This document shows, piece after piece, positions 16,302-24,543 of a stretch of 33,690 bases of DNA. Under the pieces are notes generated by a model. That model was not told the DNA's origin, ran no database searches, and worked only from the letters and a program-made list of their open reading frames with translations. Every line of letters begins with the position of its first letter. Within the stretch, counting starts at the first letter, position 1. The DNA is taken from the NCBI GenBank assembly GCA_017510825.1, contig JAFWMA010000008.1:1-33690 (forward strand), in the 5' to 3' direction. A program made the position numbers and the translations under genes. This stretch comes from Clostridia bacterium. Its GTDB lineage: Bacteria > Bacillota > Clostridia > TANB77 > CAG-508.

Positions 16302-17447
16302 ATGAAAAAAGCAACCAAAGAGAAAAAAACTCAAAATCAAATTAATAATAAAAATAGAATCTTTGACTATGATCAAGAAACGAAGCAAAGACCGGAAAAA
16401 CTTACGAGAAAAGCTAATTCAAAGAATAAAAACGAAGATAAAAAAAAATATGAAACTAAAAAAAGAAATCAAGATAAAAAGAAAAAAGAAACTAAAAAAA
16501 GAATTGAAACTAGAAAAAAAGAAATAAAAAATAATATAAAAAAAGAAATAAAAAATAATATAAAAAAAGAAAGAAACAAAAAAATAAAACAAATACAAAA
16601 GAAAAAGAAAATAGAAAATTCTAAAAAAAATAAAGAAATAAAAGCTATAAATAAAATTGAAAATAAAAAAGTTGCTCGTAAATTAACAATAAATGAAATT
16701 AGAAAAAAACAAAGAATTAATAAAACTATAAAGACTGTATTATTAATATGCATAGCTATAGTAGCAATATTACTACTACTTTTATCCCCAATATTTAATA
16801 TTAAAGAAGTTAAAATTGAGGGGAACAATAAAATATCAAGACAAGAAATATTAAGTCTGCTTAAGATTGGAAAAGATACAAACATTTTTAAAGTAACAGA
16901 CAATTATGTAAAAGAAAAACTAAAAGAAAATGCATATATAGATATTGATGAAACAATTTCAAGAAAAATATTTCCTGAAACAATCGAAGTCCATATAAAA
17001 GAAAGAAGTGCAGATTTTCAACTTGAATTTGGAAGTTCATTTGCATATATAGATAAATATGGAAATATACTGGAAATTTCACCTAAAAGCTTAGAAAATA
17101 AAATAAAAATATTAGGATATAAAACTTCAAACGAAAAAATAAAACCTGGAAACAAATTAGAAGACAGAGATATTTTAAAAATAAATGACATAATGCAAAT
17201 AACAAAGATTGCTCAAAATTATGGCATAGATAGCAAAATCACATCTATTAATATAGAAGATGATAATGATTATATATTATATTTAGATAGTGAGAAAAAA
17301 ACAGTACACCTCGGAAATAATATCGCAATTGAAACAAAAATGTTATATATAAAAGCAATACTAGAAAGAGAAAAAGAAATTGAAGGAGAAATATTTGTAA
17401 ACATGGATTTAAACAAGAAAAATGCATATTTTAAACAAAAAGTATAG
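16302..17447 (+). CDS. Cell division protein DivIB/FtsQ with an unusually long lysine-rich N-terminus
   Basis: This bitopic divisome protein links early and late division proteins (with FtsL and DivIC). Residues 1-140 are cytoplasmic and extremely basic, almost all Lys, Asn, Glu, Ile and Arg, with a tandem repeat EIKNNIKK at about 74-89. A single membrane helix follows (about 146-163), then the POTRA domain beginning NIKEVKIEGNNKIS and the FtsQ/DivIB beta domain. The 381-residue length is about 110 more than B. subtilis DivIB (263); the excess is the basic tail. The ribosome binding site GAAAGGA is rather far (about 12 bases) from the ATG. The gene lies between murA and the DUF881 pair, the usual place. 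Confidence 0.88.
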   Translation: MKKATKEKKTQNQINNKNRIFDYDQETKQRPEKLTRKANSKNKNEDKKKYETKKRNQDKKKKETKKRIETRKKEIKNNIKKEIKNNIKKERNKKIKQIQKKKKIENSKKNKEIKAINKIENKKVARKLTINEIRKKQRINKTIKTVLLICIAIVAILLLLLSPIFNIKEVKIEGNNKISRQEILSLLKIGKDTNIFKVTDNYVKEKLKENAYIDIDETISRKIFPETIEVHIKERSADFQLEFGSSFAYIDKYGNILEISPKSLENKIKILGYKTSNEKIKPGNKLEDRDILKINDIMQITKIAQNYGIDSKITSINIEDDNDYILYLDSEKKTVHLGNNIAIETKMLYIKAILEREKEIEGEIFVNMDLNKKNAYFKQKV

Positions 17448-17458
17448 GAGGTAAAAAT

Positions 17459-18169
17459 TTGAAACCATCAAAAAAAACTTTATTAGTTTACATGGGATTA
17501 GTTGCAATATTAGCAATGGCAATAACAGTTCAGTTAAGGACAATGGCTGGAAAAGATTCAAATGCATCTCAAATTTTAAGAAATGATGAGTTAAAAGATT
17601 CACTTTTACAATGGGAAGAAAAATATAATTCTATGGCTGAAAACTTAAATCAATCAAATAAACAACTGGAAAAGATGAGAACATCGGCATCTACATACGA
17701 CACAAACTCTCAAGCAAAAAGTGAAGAATTAAAAAACAATAACACATTAATAGGATTATCAAAAGTTGCTGGAGAAGGAGTTGTGATAACAGCAAAAGAT
17801 GGACAAGCAACAAAAGCAACAGATAGTTTAAGTGATTACTTAGTTCATGATGCAGATTTAAGAGGAATTGTAAGTGAGCTTTGCAATGCAGGAGCAGAAG
17901 CGATATCAATTAATAATCAAAGAATAGTAAACTCAACATGTATTGTATGTGCAGGAAATGTAATTTCAATAAATGGAGAGAAAGTAACATCTCCATTTAT
18001 CATTAAAGCTATAGGAAATCAAGAAAGACTATATGGAATAAATAGACCTGGAGGATATTTAAGCATTATGAAAGATTATACTTCAGTAGAAATAAAAAAA
18101 TCTAACAATGTAGAAATTGAAAAGTTTAATGGAGCTTTAAATTATAAATATGCCAAAACAATAAATTAA
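17459..18169 (+). CDS. DUF881 family protein, first of two (YlxW/YlxX-like)
   Basis: The 236 residues comprise an N-terminal membrane anchor (about 8-26), a coiled coil (about 45-95) and the extracellular DUF881 domain, with the characteristic GLSKVAGEGVVITAKDG, L-x-x-I-V-x-E-L-x-x-A-G-A-E-A-I-S-I-N and the closing I-K-A-I-G. B. subtilis ylxW and ylxX occupy the same position between divIB and sbp, and the exact function is unknown. The start codon is TTG at 17459, with AGGAGG (17446-17451) seven bases upstream. It begins 11 bases after divIB ends, so it is in the same operon. The Cys pair in STCIVCAGN is unusual for the family. Confidence 0.88.
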   Translation: MKPSKKTLLVYMGLVAILAMAITVQLRTMAGKDSNASQILRNDELKDSLLQWEEKYNSMAENLNQSNKQLEKMRTSASTYDTNSQAKSEELKNNNTLIGLSKVAGEGVVITAKDGQATKATDSLSDYLVHDADLRGIVSELCNAGAEAISINNQRIVNSTCIVCAGNVISINGEKVTSPFIIKAIGNQERLYGINRPGGYLSIMKDYTSVEIKKSNNVEIEKFNGALNYKYAKTIN

Positions 18170-18241
18170 GCTTACAATTAGCCATGATTATTAATTATAG
18201 ACACTTTATTCTAAAATATGTAAGAAAGGAGTCTCATAAAA

Positions 18242-18958
18242 TTGAAATTAAAATTAGACAAAAATAAAACCGTCTTAGAGTTTACAATTGGAATTATTAG
18301 TATGCTACTTGTTAGTACAATTCTAATTCAAGTAAAAAGTGTAGATGAATATAAAAAATCAGATATTGAGAACTTAAGAGAAGATGAAGTCAAAACGCAA
18401 ATTTCAATGTATAAAGACAAATATGAAGAAGCAGAAGAACAATACAAAAACAATCAGAACAAAATATCAGAATATCAAAACACTCAAAACGAAAACCAAA
18501 AAGCTTCAAGTTTAATAGATGAAGAATTAAAACAATCAGAAGCATTAATAGGGCTAACAGACATGAAAGGGGAAGGTGTAATAATTACACTAAACAATAC
18601 TAAAGATAATCAATATACTTCTGAAAATATTAGAGATTTAATAAATGAACTAAAATATGGAGGAGCAGAAGCAATATCTATCAATGGAAACAGAATAATA
18701 AACTTAATGGATATAGTTACAATTAATAATACTTTTATTGTAATGGATGGAGGAAGGACTAGACTAGATTCTCCATATGAAGTAAAAGCGATAGGTGATA
18801 GGAAATATCTAACTAGTACATTAAATATGAAAAATAGTGGATTTGTTGATTTAATGAAAAGTAGTAATCTTGAAATACAAGTTAAAGAATCAGACAATGT
18901 TACAATAAATAAATATAACGGAACTTTAAAAAATGATTACATGAAGGAGGTTAAATAA
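18242..18958 (+). CDS. DUF881 family protein, second of two
   Basis: A 238-residue paralogue of the preceding protein with the same architecture: membrane anchor (about 13-30), coiled coil rich in Glu, Lys, Asn and Gln (about 40-95), then the DUF881 domain with GLTDMKGEGVIITL, INELKYGGAEAISING and VKAIGD. Start codon TTG at 18242 with AAAGGAG ten bases upstream; the first in-frame ATG would remove the membrane anchor. It ends directly against sbp, with no base between stop and start, so the two are translationally coupled. The tandem pair is likely an old duplication and may form a heteromer at the division site. This is inference. Confidence 0.88.
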   Translation: MKLKLDKNKTVLEFTIGIISMLLVSTILIQVKSVDEYKKSDIENLREDEVKTQISMYKDKYEEAEEQYKNNQNKISEYQNTQNENQKASSLIDEELKQSEALIGLTDMKGEGVIITLNNTKDNQYTSENIRDLINELKYGGAEAISINGNRIINLMDIVTINNTFIVMDGGRTRLDSPYEVKAIGDRKYLTSTLNMKNSGFVDLMKSSNLEIQVKESDNVTINKYNGTLKNDYMKEVK

Positions 18959-19339
18959 ATGACTATATTGTTTATAACTATAGGGTGCTTACTAGGAGTA
19001 ATATTTGGCTTTTTAATACCAACAATACCATATTCTGTTTCAAATTACTTAGCAATTGCAATTGTTGCTGCATTAGATTCTGTATTCGGAGGAATTGCAT
19101 CAAATATTAATAAAATATTTGATATTAAAGTATTTGTTTCAGGATTTTTTGTAAATGCAATATTAGCGATGCTATTAACATTTTTAGGACAAAAACTAAA
19201 TGTAGATATATATTTGGCAGCAATAATCGTATTTATAGGAAGGATGTTTAACAATTTAGGAATAATCAGAAGATACTATTTAGAAAAATTAGAAAAAAAA
19301 GCAGGAAATGAAATTAAGAAAAAAGTAAAAAAAATCTAA
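18959..19339 (+). CDS. sbp: Small basic protein Sbp (DUF1290)
   Basis: This 126-residue integral membrane protein has three or four hydrophobic segments (about 2-21, 30-48, 58-77, 85-104) and ends in a strongly basic tail (EKKAGNEIKKKVKKI). Conserved family features are the opening GCLLGVIFGFLIPTIP and the central AALDSVFGG. The function is unknown; the gene always lies beside DUF881 genes and ftsA in spore-formers. AAGGAGG (18944-18950) gives the start. Confidence 0.9.
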   Translation: MTILFITIGCLLGVIFGFLIPTIPYSVSNYLAIAIVAALDSVFGGIASNINKIFDIKVFVSGFFVNAILAMLLTFLGQKLNVDIYLAAIIVFIGRMFNNLGIIRRYYLEKLEKKAGNEIKKKVKKI

Positions 19340-19394
19340 AACAACGATTATAAAGGGATAACAAGGGTATAACAATTTTTTACCTTTAATATTT

Positions 19395-19432
19395 TTACAA
19401 AATGTAACAAATATTACAAAAATGTTACAAAA
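19395..19432 (+). promoter_or_regulatory. Four phased T-[T/A]-ACAAA repeats upstream of the ftsA promoter
   Basis: The heptamer T-W-ACAAA occurs at 19395, 19405, 19414 and 19425, i.e. every 9 to 11 bases (about one DNA turn), ending 16 bases before the -35 at 19448. This could be a regulator binding array or a curved upstream element. No known factor matches. Confidence 0.35.
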
Positions 19433-19447
19433 ATATTTCAAATCCTA

Positions 19448-19476
19448 TTGACTTTTTTTTTAAAATAATATAGACT
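19448..19476 (+). promoter_or_regulatory. Likely promoter of ftsA-ftsZ
   Basis: TTGACT (19448-19453), a 17-base spacer and TAGACT (19471-19476). It lies in the only sizeable gap (179 bases) of the cluster, so ftsAZ can be expressed apart from the genes before it. Confidence 0.55.
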
Positions 19477-19518
19477 TAAGCAAGAAAATCAAATAAGACA
19501 AATTAGGAGGAGTTTACT

Positions 19519-20745
19519 TTGGCTATAGGTGATGTGATTGTCGGCATTGACATAGGTGCATCTAAGATAAGTTTAGTTGTCGGTGAAGTCAATAATTTTA
19601 ATCAAATTGAAGTCATTTGTAATACTAGTGGAAAAACTGAAGGGATTCAAAAGGACAAAATAATTAATGAACACAAACTAGCTGAATCAATAAAAAACGT
19701 TGTTAAAGAAGCAGAAAAAGAAATGGACATGAGTATTAATTCTGCATACATAACAGTTCAAGGGAAATACATAACAATAGTTCAAAATAGTGTTACAAAA
19801 GAAGCTAAAGATAAATATTCAGGAATATCTTCAAAGGATGTATCAAATGCACTAATGCAAGCCAAAGATATTGAAACACCTGAAGGAAAAACATTAATAG
19901 ATGTTGTTACAAACAATTTTATACTAGACAATGGAAAAGTAATTGAAGATCCAGTTGGAGCGTTTAGTTCATCTTTCACTTTAAATGCTCAATTAATTTT
20001 TGCGGATAGAGACTACATAAATGTACTATCAAATATTTTTAAAAAAGTTGATATTGATGTAGATGGAATTGTGCCTATAACACTAGCAGAAAAAAACTTA
20101 GTTTTAGATGAATACGACCAAAAAGACTATGTAATGCTATTAGACATTGGAGCAGAAAATACAGATATTGGAATCTTTGATGGAGACAAATTTGTTTATA
20201 CAAATTCAATTCCAATAGGAGGTAATAATATTACAAACGATATTGAAATTGTATTAAACATAGCTCACGAAGAAGCAGAGAAACTTAAAAAACAATACGG
20301 ATTAGCTCTAAAATCATATATTGATAATGATAATGAAGTAGTACTTAACACAGTAAAAGAAGGTTTTGAAAGAGTTATAAAAAGTTCAAACATTGTAGAA
20401 ATAATAGAAGCAAGAGTTGAACAAATATTTGAACTAGTTAATGAAGATATTAGTGGACAAGGTATAAAACAAAACATCAACAATGTAATACTCACAGGAA
20501 GAGGAATTACAAACATTAGTAAAAGTGACATAGTAGCAAAAATAACATTGAACATACCAGCAAAAATATCTAATAATAAGGCTACAGACATAATAGATCC
20601 ATCGTTTATAACTTCATATGCATTAGTTAGATATATAGCCACTAGACCCTTTGCGAAAACTGTTTCAAGTAGTCTAGACACCAATTCTGAAGGTGGATTT
20701 ATAAAAAATATATTAGAAAAAATTAAAGAATTTTTTTATTCATAA
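19519..20745 (+). CDS. ftsA: Cell division protein FtsA
   Basis: This actin-like ATPase tethers FtsZ to the membrane and recruits later division proteins. Its 408 residues show the phosphate-1 motif VGIDIGASKISLVVG near the N-terminus, the SHS2 (1C) insertion (about 85-165), phosphate-2 VMLLDIGAENTDIGIF and the adenosine motif VILTGRGITNI. The C-terminus SEGGFIKNILEKIKEFF is an amphipathic membrane-targeting helix. Start codon TTG at 19519 with AGGAGG (19505-19510) eight bases before. ftsZ follows 24 bases later in the same operon. Confidence 0.95.
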   Translation: MAIGDVIVGIDIGASKISLVVGEVNNFNQIEVICNTSGKTEGIQKDKIINEHKLAESIKNVVKEAEKEMDMSINSAYITVQGKYITIVQNSVTKEAKDKYSGISSKDVSNALMQAKDIETPEGKTLIDVVTNNFILDNGKVIEDPVGAFSSSFTLNAQLIFADRDYINVLSNIFKKVDIDVDGIVPITLAEKNLVLDEYDQKDYVMLLDIGAENTDIGIFDGDKFVYTNSIPIGGNNITNDIEIVLNIAHEEAEKLKKQYGLALKSYIDNDNEVVLNTVKEGFERVIKSSNIVEIIEARVEQIFELVNEDISGQGIKQNINNVILTGRGITNISKSDIVAKITLNIPAKISNNKATDIIDPSFITSYALVRYIATRPFAKTVSSSLDTNSEGGFIKNILEKIKEFFYS

Positions 20746-20769
20746 AAATAAGATTGGGAGGAAAACTAA

Positions 20770-21873
20770 ATGTTAATGGATAGTAGTAATAATAATTATG
20801 AAGAAAATTATGGTACAGATGATACAGCTATTATAAAAGTAATTGGAGTTGGAGGAGCAGGGAATAATGCTGTAAATAGAATGGTTGACTCTGGGATAGA
20901 AGGAGTAGAATTTGTAGCCGTTAATACAGATAGACAAGCTCTAATGCTTTCAAAAGCAGGAACAAAAATTCAAATTGGAGAAAAGATAACAAGAGGACTT
21001 GGTGCAGGAGCGAATCCTGACATTGGGGCTCAAGCTGCAGAAGAAAGCAGACAAGAAATATCAGATGCAATTAAAGGTGCAGATATGGTTTTCGTTACAT
21101 CTGGAATGGGTGGAGGAACAGGAACAGGAGCAGCACCAACAGTTGCAAGCATAGCAAAAGAGATGGGAATATTAACAATAGCCGTTGTTACAAAACCATT
21201 TACATTCGAAGGAAAGAAACGTTTAACTCAAGCAGAACGTGGAATAGATAGCCTAAAAGGTAAAGTAGATACATTAGTGGTAATCCCAAATGATAAATTA
21301 CTACAAATCATTGACAGAAAAACAACAATGATGGAAGCATTCAAAATGGCTGATGATGTACTAAGACAAGGTGTTCAAGGTATATCAGATTTAATTAAAG
21401 TACCTGGACTAGTAAACCTTGACTTTGCAGATGTAAAAACAATTATGCTAAATACTGGAATGGCACATATGGGAATTGGTAGAGCATCAGGAGAAAACAG
21501 AGCAGAAGATGCTGCTAAGCAAGCAATCCAAAGTCCAATGCTTGAAACAACAATAGATGGAGCAAGAGGAGTTATAATAAATGTAACAGGTGGAGAGTCA
21601 CTAGGATTACACGAAGTTAACACAGCAGCAGAATTAGTTCAAAGAAGTGTTGACCCAGAAGCAAATATTATATTTGGAGCCGTAATAGATAAGAGTTTAG
21701 ATGAAGACATAGTTATAACAGTAATTGCAACAGGATTTGATAAAGAACCAGGAGCAAAAGAAACAACAATAAATAGAAGAGCTTGGGATACTCCAAATAA
21801 AACACCAGTTCCAACCAAAGGCGGACTTGAGAATATAGATATACCACCATTTTTACAAAAACATAAAAAATAA
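20770..21873 (+). CDS. ftsZ: Cell division protein FtsZ
   Basis: This tubulin-like GTPase forms the Z-ring. The 367 residues contain the nucleotide signature GGGTGTG (114-120), the preceding [14 protein letters not shown], the T7 synergy loop [11 protein letters not shown] and the C-terminal peptide IDIPPFLQK that binds FtsA, SepF and similar partners. The linker between the GTPase body and this peptide is short (about 30 residues). The start at 20770 lies 8 bases after GGGAGG. An ATG two codons later would also be possible. A hairpin terminator follows at 21891. Confidence 0.97.
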   Translation: MLMDSSNNNYEENYGTDDTAIIKVIGVGGAGNNAVNRMVDSGIEGVEFVAVNTDRQALMLSKAGTKIQIGEKITRGLGAGANPDIGAQAAEESRQEISDAIKGADMVFVTSGMGGGTGTGAAPTVASIAKEMGILTIAVVTKPFTFEGKKRLTQAERGIDSLKGKVDTLVVIPNDKLLQIIDRKTTMMEAFKMADDVLRQGVQGISDLIKVPGLVNLDFADVKTIMLNTGMAHMGIGRASGENRAEDAAKQAIQSPMLETTIDGARGVIINVTGGESLGLHEVNTAAELVQRSVDPEANIIFGAVIDKSLDEDIVITVIATGFDKEPGAKETTINRRAWDTPNKTPVPTKGGLENIDIPPFLQKHKK

Positions 21874-21890
21874 AAATATAAATAAAAATA

Positions 21891-21920
21891 AAAAGACGGC
21901 TTAAAAGTCGTCTTTTCTTT
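21891..21920. terminator. Bidirectional terminator between ftsZ and the small reverse genes
   Basis: AAAAGACGGC (21891-21900) pairs with GTCGTCTTTT (21907-21916), with one G-U pair, around TTAAAA. T-rich tracts follow on both strands, so it can end ftsZ as well as the reverse-strand operon coming from 22396. Confidence 0.8.
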
Positions 21921-21974
21921 TATGTTACAATAAAAAAAGTTATAATATTATTGTAAACATTAGTAAAAGAGAAA

Positions 21975-22169
21975 TTATCCTCTTACTATTCGAGCTATTC
22001 TTGGATTTTTGCTAACAAAACACAAAAGCTTTTCTACATATATACGATATCCCCAAGCACCAGGCTCACCACATAAATGGTTGGCACTGAATACACGAGT
22101 ATCAAAATCCATGATGTTCTGAGAAATAGCCTTAACTCTTCTAGAATTTATAGATTTAATCTTATTCAT
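21975..22169 (-). CDS. Unrecognised small basic protein
   Basis: A 64-residue protein of unknown function. It is basic (12 Lys/Arg against 4 Asp/Glu), has two Cys (one in HLCGEPGAWGYR) and a basic tail (NPRIARIVRG). There is no signal peptide; the stretch VEKLLCFV is short and amphipathic. I accept it because GAGAGG lies seven bases before the ATG, it follows an acidic small gene on the same strand after 32 bases, and a promoter and terminator bracket the pair. It could be a DNA-binding or membrane-associated peptide, or the second partner of a two-gene system. I recognise no family. Confidence 0.5.
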   Translation of the reverse strand: MNKIKSINSRRVKAISQNIMDFDTRVFSANHLCGEPGAWGYRIYVEKLLCFVSKNPRIARIVRG

Positions 22170-22201
22170 AATAACCTCTCAAATTATATACAAGAAAAAA
22201 A

Positions 22202-22396
22202 TTACTCCTTAAACAAATCAACAAAGCTTTGATTCTCCTCTAATAATTTAGAGACTCTTGCCATATTTTTAGCATATTTTAAAGCTCCAGATAATGAAGA
22301 TGTCTCTTCATCAACGCATTTTTGATCTTCAATTTGAGATTGTAAGCTGATGCTCAATTTATCCTCATCTGAATTAAAAGGTTTTGAAATACACAT
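22202..22396 (-). CDS. Unrecognised small acidic protein
   Basis: A 64-residue, mildly acidic protein (12 Asp/Glu against 8 Lys/Arg) of unknown family. The middle is rich in Glu, Asp, Ser and Gln, and the C-terminal half (SGALKYAKNMARVSKLLEEN) looks helical. I start at the ATG at 22396, with GGGG six bases upstream. A TTG at 22408 would lie in that ribosome binding site. A good sigmaA promoter (22438-22466) precedes it. It is the first gene of a two-gene reverse operon lying between ftsZ and spoIIGA, divergent from the latter. The acidic-then-basic order is like many toxin-antitoxin pairs, but nothing else supports that. Confidence 0.5.
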   Translation of the reverse strand: MCISKPFNSDEDKLSISLQSQIEDQKCVDEETSSLSGALKYAKNMARVSKLLEENQSFVDLFKE

Positions 22397-22437
22397 AGAA
22401 TACCCCAATCAAATACAATAGCTATTAAAACAACACA

Positions 22438-22466
22438 AATATAACATAAATTAAACATAATTGCAA
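22438..22466 (-). promoter_or_regulatory. sigmaA-type promoter of the small acidic/basic gene pair
   Basis: On the reverse strand: TTGCAA (22466-22461), a 17-base spacer and TATATT (22443-22438). It points away from spoIIGA, about 40 bases before the start at 22396. Confidence 0.65.
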
Positions 22467-22470
22467 ATGC

Positions 22471-22477
22471 TGTCGAA
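22471..22477. promoter_or_regulatory. Spo0A box between the divergent small-gene operon and spoIIGA
   Basis: TGTCGAA matches the Spo0A box core exactly. A second, one-mismatch box in the opposite orientation (TTTGACA, 22503-22509) overlaps a possible -35 of spoIIGA. In B. subtilis the spoIIG promoter also has Spo0A boxes and an overlong spacer; here TTGACA (22504-22509) is 21 bases from TAAAAT (22531-22536). Confidence 0.55.
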
Positions 22478-22542
22478 AAGTTTTAAGACAATGATTACAA
22501 ACTTTGACAGTTTTTTTATTTTATACAAATTAAAATAAGAGC

Positions 22543-23439
22543 ATGAAAATATACATAGATATGGTTTTAATAGAAAACATTTTAATGAACTACATAATTC
22601 TATATGGAACAGGCTTTAGCCAAAAAATAAAAATGAAAAATCATAAACTTATACTATCCAGTTCAGTAGGAGCGATTTATGCAATAATAACTTATTTAAA
22701 CATAATACCAATATACTCAAACATATTTATGAAGATACTATTATCCATAATAATGACATACATAGCATTCAATCCACAAAATGTTAAAAAAATGTTGAAA
22801 ACACTATTGCTATTTTATCTAATCTCATTTGTCACAGGAGGGTGTGCTTTAGCACTTTTGTATTTAATATCACCCGAAAGCATATCGTTAAAAAAAGGAG
22901 TTCTAGTTGGAACATATCCAATGAAAATCACACTCATAGCAGGAGTTCTAGGTTTTTTAATAATACAATATTCATTTAAATTAAACAAGATGAAACTAAA
23001 AAAACAAGATTTAATATGTTATATAAAAATAAAAATATGTGGAAAACTAATACAAACAAAAGCATTTTTAGACTCCGGGAACAATCTTACAGATCCGTTA
23101 ACAAAAGCACCAGTTGTAATAATAGAAAAAAGCATAATTGATAAAACTTTAGATATTAAATCAATTGAAGGAGGTGATGAAAGATTAAAAATAAGAATAA
23201 TTCCTTTTAAAGCAATAGGAAAACAGAATGGATTACTAATGGGAATAAAAGCAGAGTACGTAGAAATCAAATATGATACAGAAACAACGATTGTTGAAAA
23301 TGTAATTTTAGGATTATATGACGATAAAATAAGCAAAAATTATTCCGCATTAGTAGGCCTAAATTTATTAAATGGAGGTAACGAAAATGAACTTAGTATC
23401 AATACTAAAAAAAATATATTACAACATAGTCAAAGATGA
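22543..23439 (+). CDS. spoIIGA: Sporulation sigma-E factor-processing peptidase SpoIIGA
   Basis: This membrane aspartic protease cleaves the pro-sequence of sigmaE in the mother cell after asymmetric division, when triggered by SpoIIR. The 298 residues comprise five hydrophobic segments in the first 145 residues and a cytoplasmic protease domain with the catalytic motif FLDSGNNL (Asp177), followed by [10 protein letters not shown], as in the family. The opening [12 protein letters not shown] matches the conserved family start, so ATG 22543 is right although its ribosome binding site is weak (AAGAG). sigE starts before this gene ends. Confidence 0.93.
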   Translation: MKIYIDMVLIENILMNYIILYGTGFSQKIKMKNHKLILSSSVGAIYAIITYLNIIPIYSNIFMKILLSIIMTYIAFNPQNVKKMLKTLLLFYLISFVTGGCALALLYLISPESISLKKGVLVGTYPMKITLIAGVLGFLIIQYSFKLNKMKLKKQDLICYIKIKICGKLIQTKAFLDSGNNLTDPLTKAPVVIIEKSIIDKTLDIKSIEGGDERLKIRIIPFKAIGKQNGLLMGIKAEYVEIKYDTETTIVENVILGLYDDKISKNYSALVGLNLLNGGNENELSINTKKNILQHSQR

Positions 23440-24103
23440 CAAACAATTTAATGAATTATTTTATGTGGGAGGAAGTGAAGATTTACCAGCACCACTTGAA
23501 GCAGAAAAAGAAGCAGAAGCAATAGAGAGACTTGCAAAAGGAGAAATAGAAGCAAGGCAATTACTAGTTGAACACAATTTAAGATTAGTTGTATACATAG
23601 CCAAAAAATTTGAAAATACTGGAGTAGGTATTGAAGACCTAGTATCAATAGGAACAATAGGGTTAATGAAAGCAATAAACACATTTAATCCTGAAAAAAA
23701 AATAAAACTAGCAACGTATGCATCAAGATGCATAGAAAATGAAATTTTAATGTATTTAAGAAGAAGCACAAAATTAAAAAGTGAGATTTCAATTGATGAG
23801 CCACTTAACAAAGATAGCGATGGAAATGAGCTATTACTATCAGATATTTTAGGAACAGCTGGAGATACAACCTCACAAAGAATAGAAGATGAAGTAGATA
23901 AAAAATTACTTAAAACATCAATTTCAAGACTAAACAGCAGAGAAAAAACAATAATGGAATTAAGATTTGGATTTGGAAACAAAAATGAAAAAACTCAAAA
24001 AGAAGTTGCAGATATGTTAGGAATATCACAAAGCTACATATCAAGGCTTGAAAAGAAAATAATTGGGAAAATGAAAAAAGAAATACTAAGTAAAACGGGA
24101 TAA
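23387..24103 (+). CDS. sigE: RNA polymerase sporulation sigma factor, pro-sigmaE
   Basis: Early mother-cell sigma factor, 238 residues. The N-terminal pro-sequence (about 1-28, amphipathic, [16 protein letters not shown]) is removed by SpoIIGA just before the conserved [13 protein letters not shown]. Region 2 ([48 protein letters not shown]) and region 4 with its helix-turn-helix ([19 protein letters not shown]) are intact. I start at ATG 23387, nine bases after GGAGG (23374-23378). An ATG at 23372 overlaps this site. It overlaps spoIIGA by 53 bases, a tight coupling that keeps protease and substrate together. Unlike in Bacillus, sigG does not follow in the same direction. Confidence 0.96.
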   Translation: MNLVSILKKIYYNIVKDDKQFNELFYVGGSEDLPAPLEAEKEAEAIERLAKGEIEARQLLVEHNLRLVVYIAKKFENTGVGIEDLVSIGTIGLMKAINTFNPEKKIKLATYASRCIENEILMYLRRSTKLKSEISIDEPLNKDSDGNELLLSDILGTAGDTTSQRIEDEVDKKLLKTSISRLNSREKTIMELRFGFGNKNEKTQKEVADMLGISQSYISRLEKKIIGKMKKEILSKTG

Positions 24104-24112
24104 TTTTCAAAT

Positions 24113-24204
24113 TTGCAATTTGGGACGCCCTTTTTTTGCAAAATTTTTGCAATTTGGGACGCCCCTTTTTTGCAAAAGTTTTTCAAATTTGCAATTTGGG
24201 GCAA
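24113..24204 (+). repeat. Three tandem copies of a short repeat, left side of the sigG-ylmC block
   Basis: The core TTGCAATTTGGG begins at 24113, 24147 and 24189. The first two copies continue as ACGCCC plus six or seven T and TGCAAA. The middle copy (24149-24175) is, in reverse complement, identical at 26 of 27 positions to 25537-25563. Confidence 0.85.
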
Positions 24205-24219
24205 CCTTTAAAACAAACA

Positions 24220-24453
24220 TTAAATACACACCAAAATCACATTTTCACCAATACACTTGATTTTTTCCCAAGGAATAACAATATCATTACTTGGCGATAA
24301 AAAGCTCAAAGACTTAGATGTACCAGGAACAATTATAGAAGTAATACATCCAGACTTTAAATCTGCACAAACATCTTGCACATAACCCAATCTTCGTCCA
24401 TCATTAATATTAATAACTTCTTTATGCTTAAAATCCATACCTTTATGAGCCAT
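24220..24453 (-). CDS. YlmC/YmxH-family sporulation protein (PRC-barrel)
   Basis: A 77-residue small beta-barrel protein. The PRC-barrel pattern is visible in KEVININDGRRLGYVQDV and IVIPWEKIKCIGENVILV. Members of this family are found almost only in spore-formers, next to sigG; the precise function is unknown. The start ATG at 24453 follows AGGAGG. It is the second gene after sigG on the reverse strand (90-base gap), the same relative order as elsewhere, which fits inversion of the sigG-ylmC block as one piece. The ribosome binding site sits in a small palindrome (AATTTCC...GGAAATT). Confidence 0.87.
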   Translation of the reverse strand: MAHKGMDFKHKEVININDGRRLGYVQDVCADLKSGCITSIIVPGTSKSLSFLSPSNDIVIPWEKIKCIGENVILVCI

Positions 24454-24543
24454 AATTTCCTCCTAGGAAATTATATGTGAAAAGGCTTGTATAAATTACA
24501 AACACATTAGCGATAAGATAGAATCACAAATACCCAACTCCAA

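Noticed and set aside
16500..16580. Possible CRISPR-like array from regular A-rich repeats
   Set aside because: The repeats are in-frame codons of the EIKNNIKK octapeptide in DivIB, with no spacers.
23372..23386. ATG at 23372 as start of sigE
   Set aside because: It overlaps the GGAGG that serves the ATG at 23387, and the product from 23387 aligns with the known pro-sequence length.
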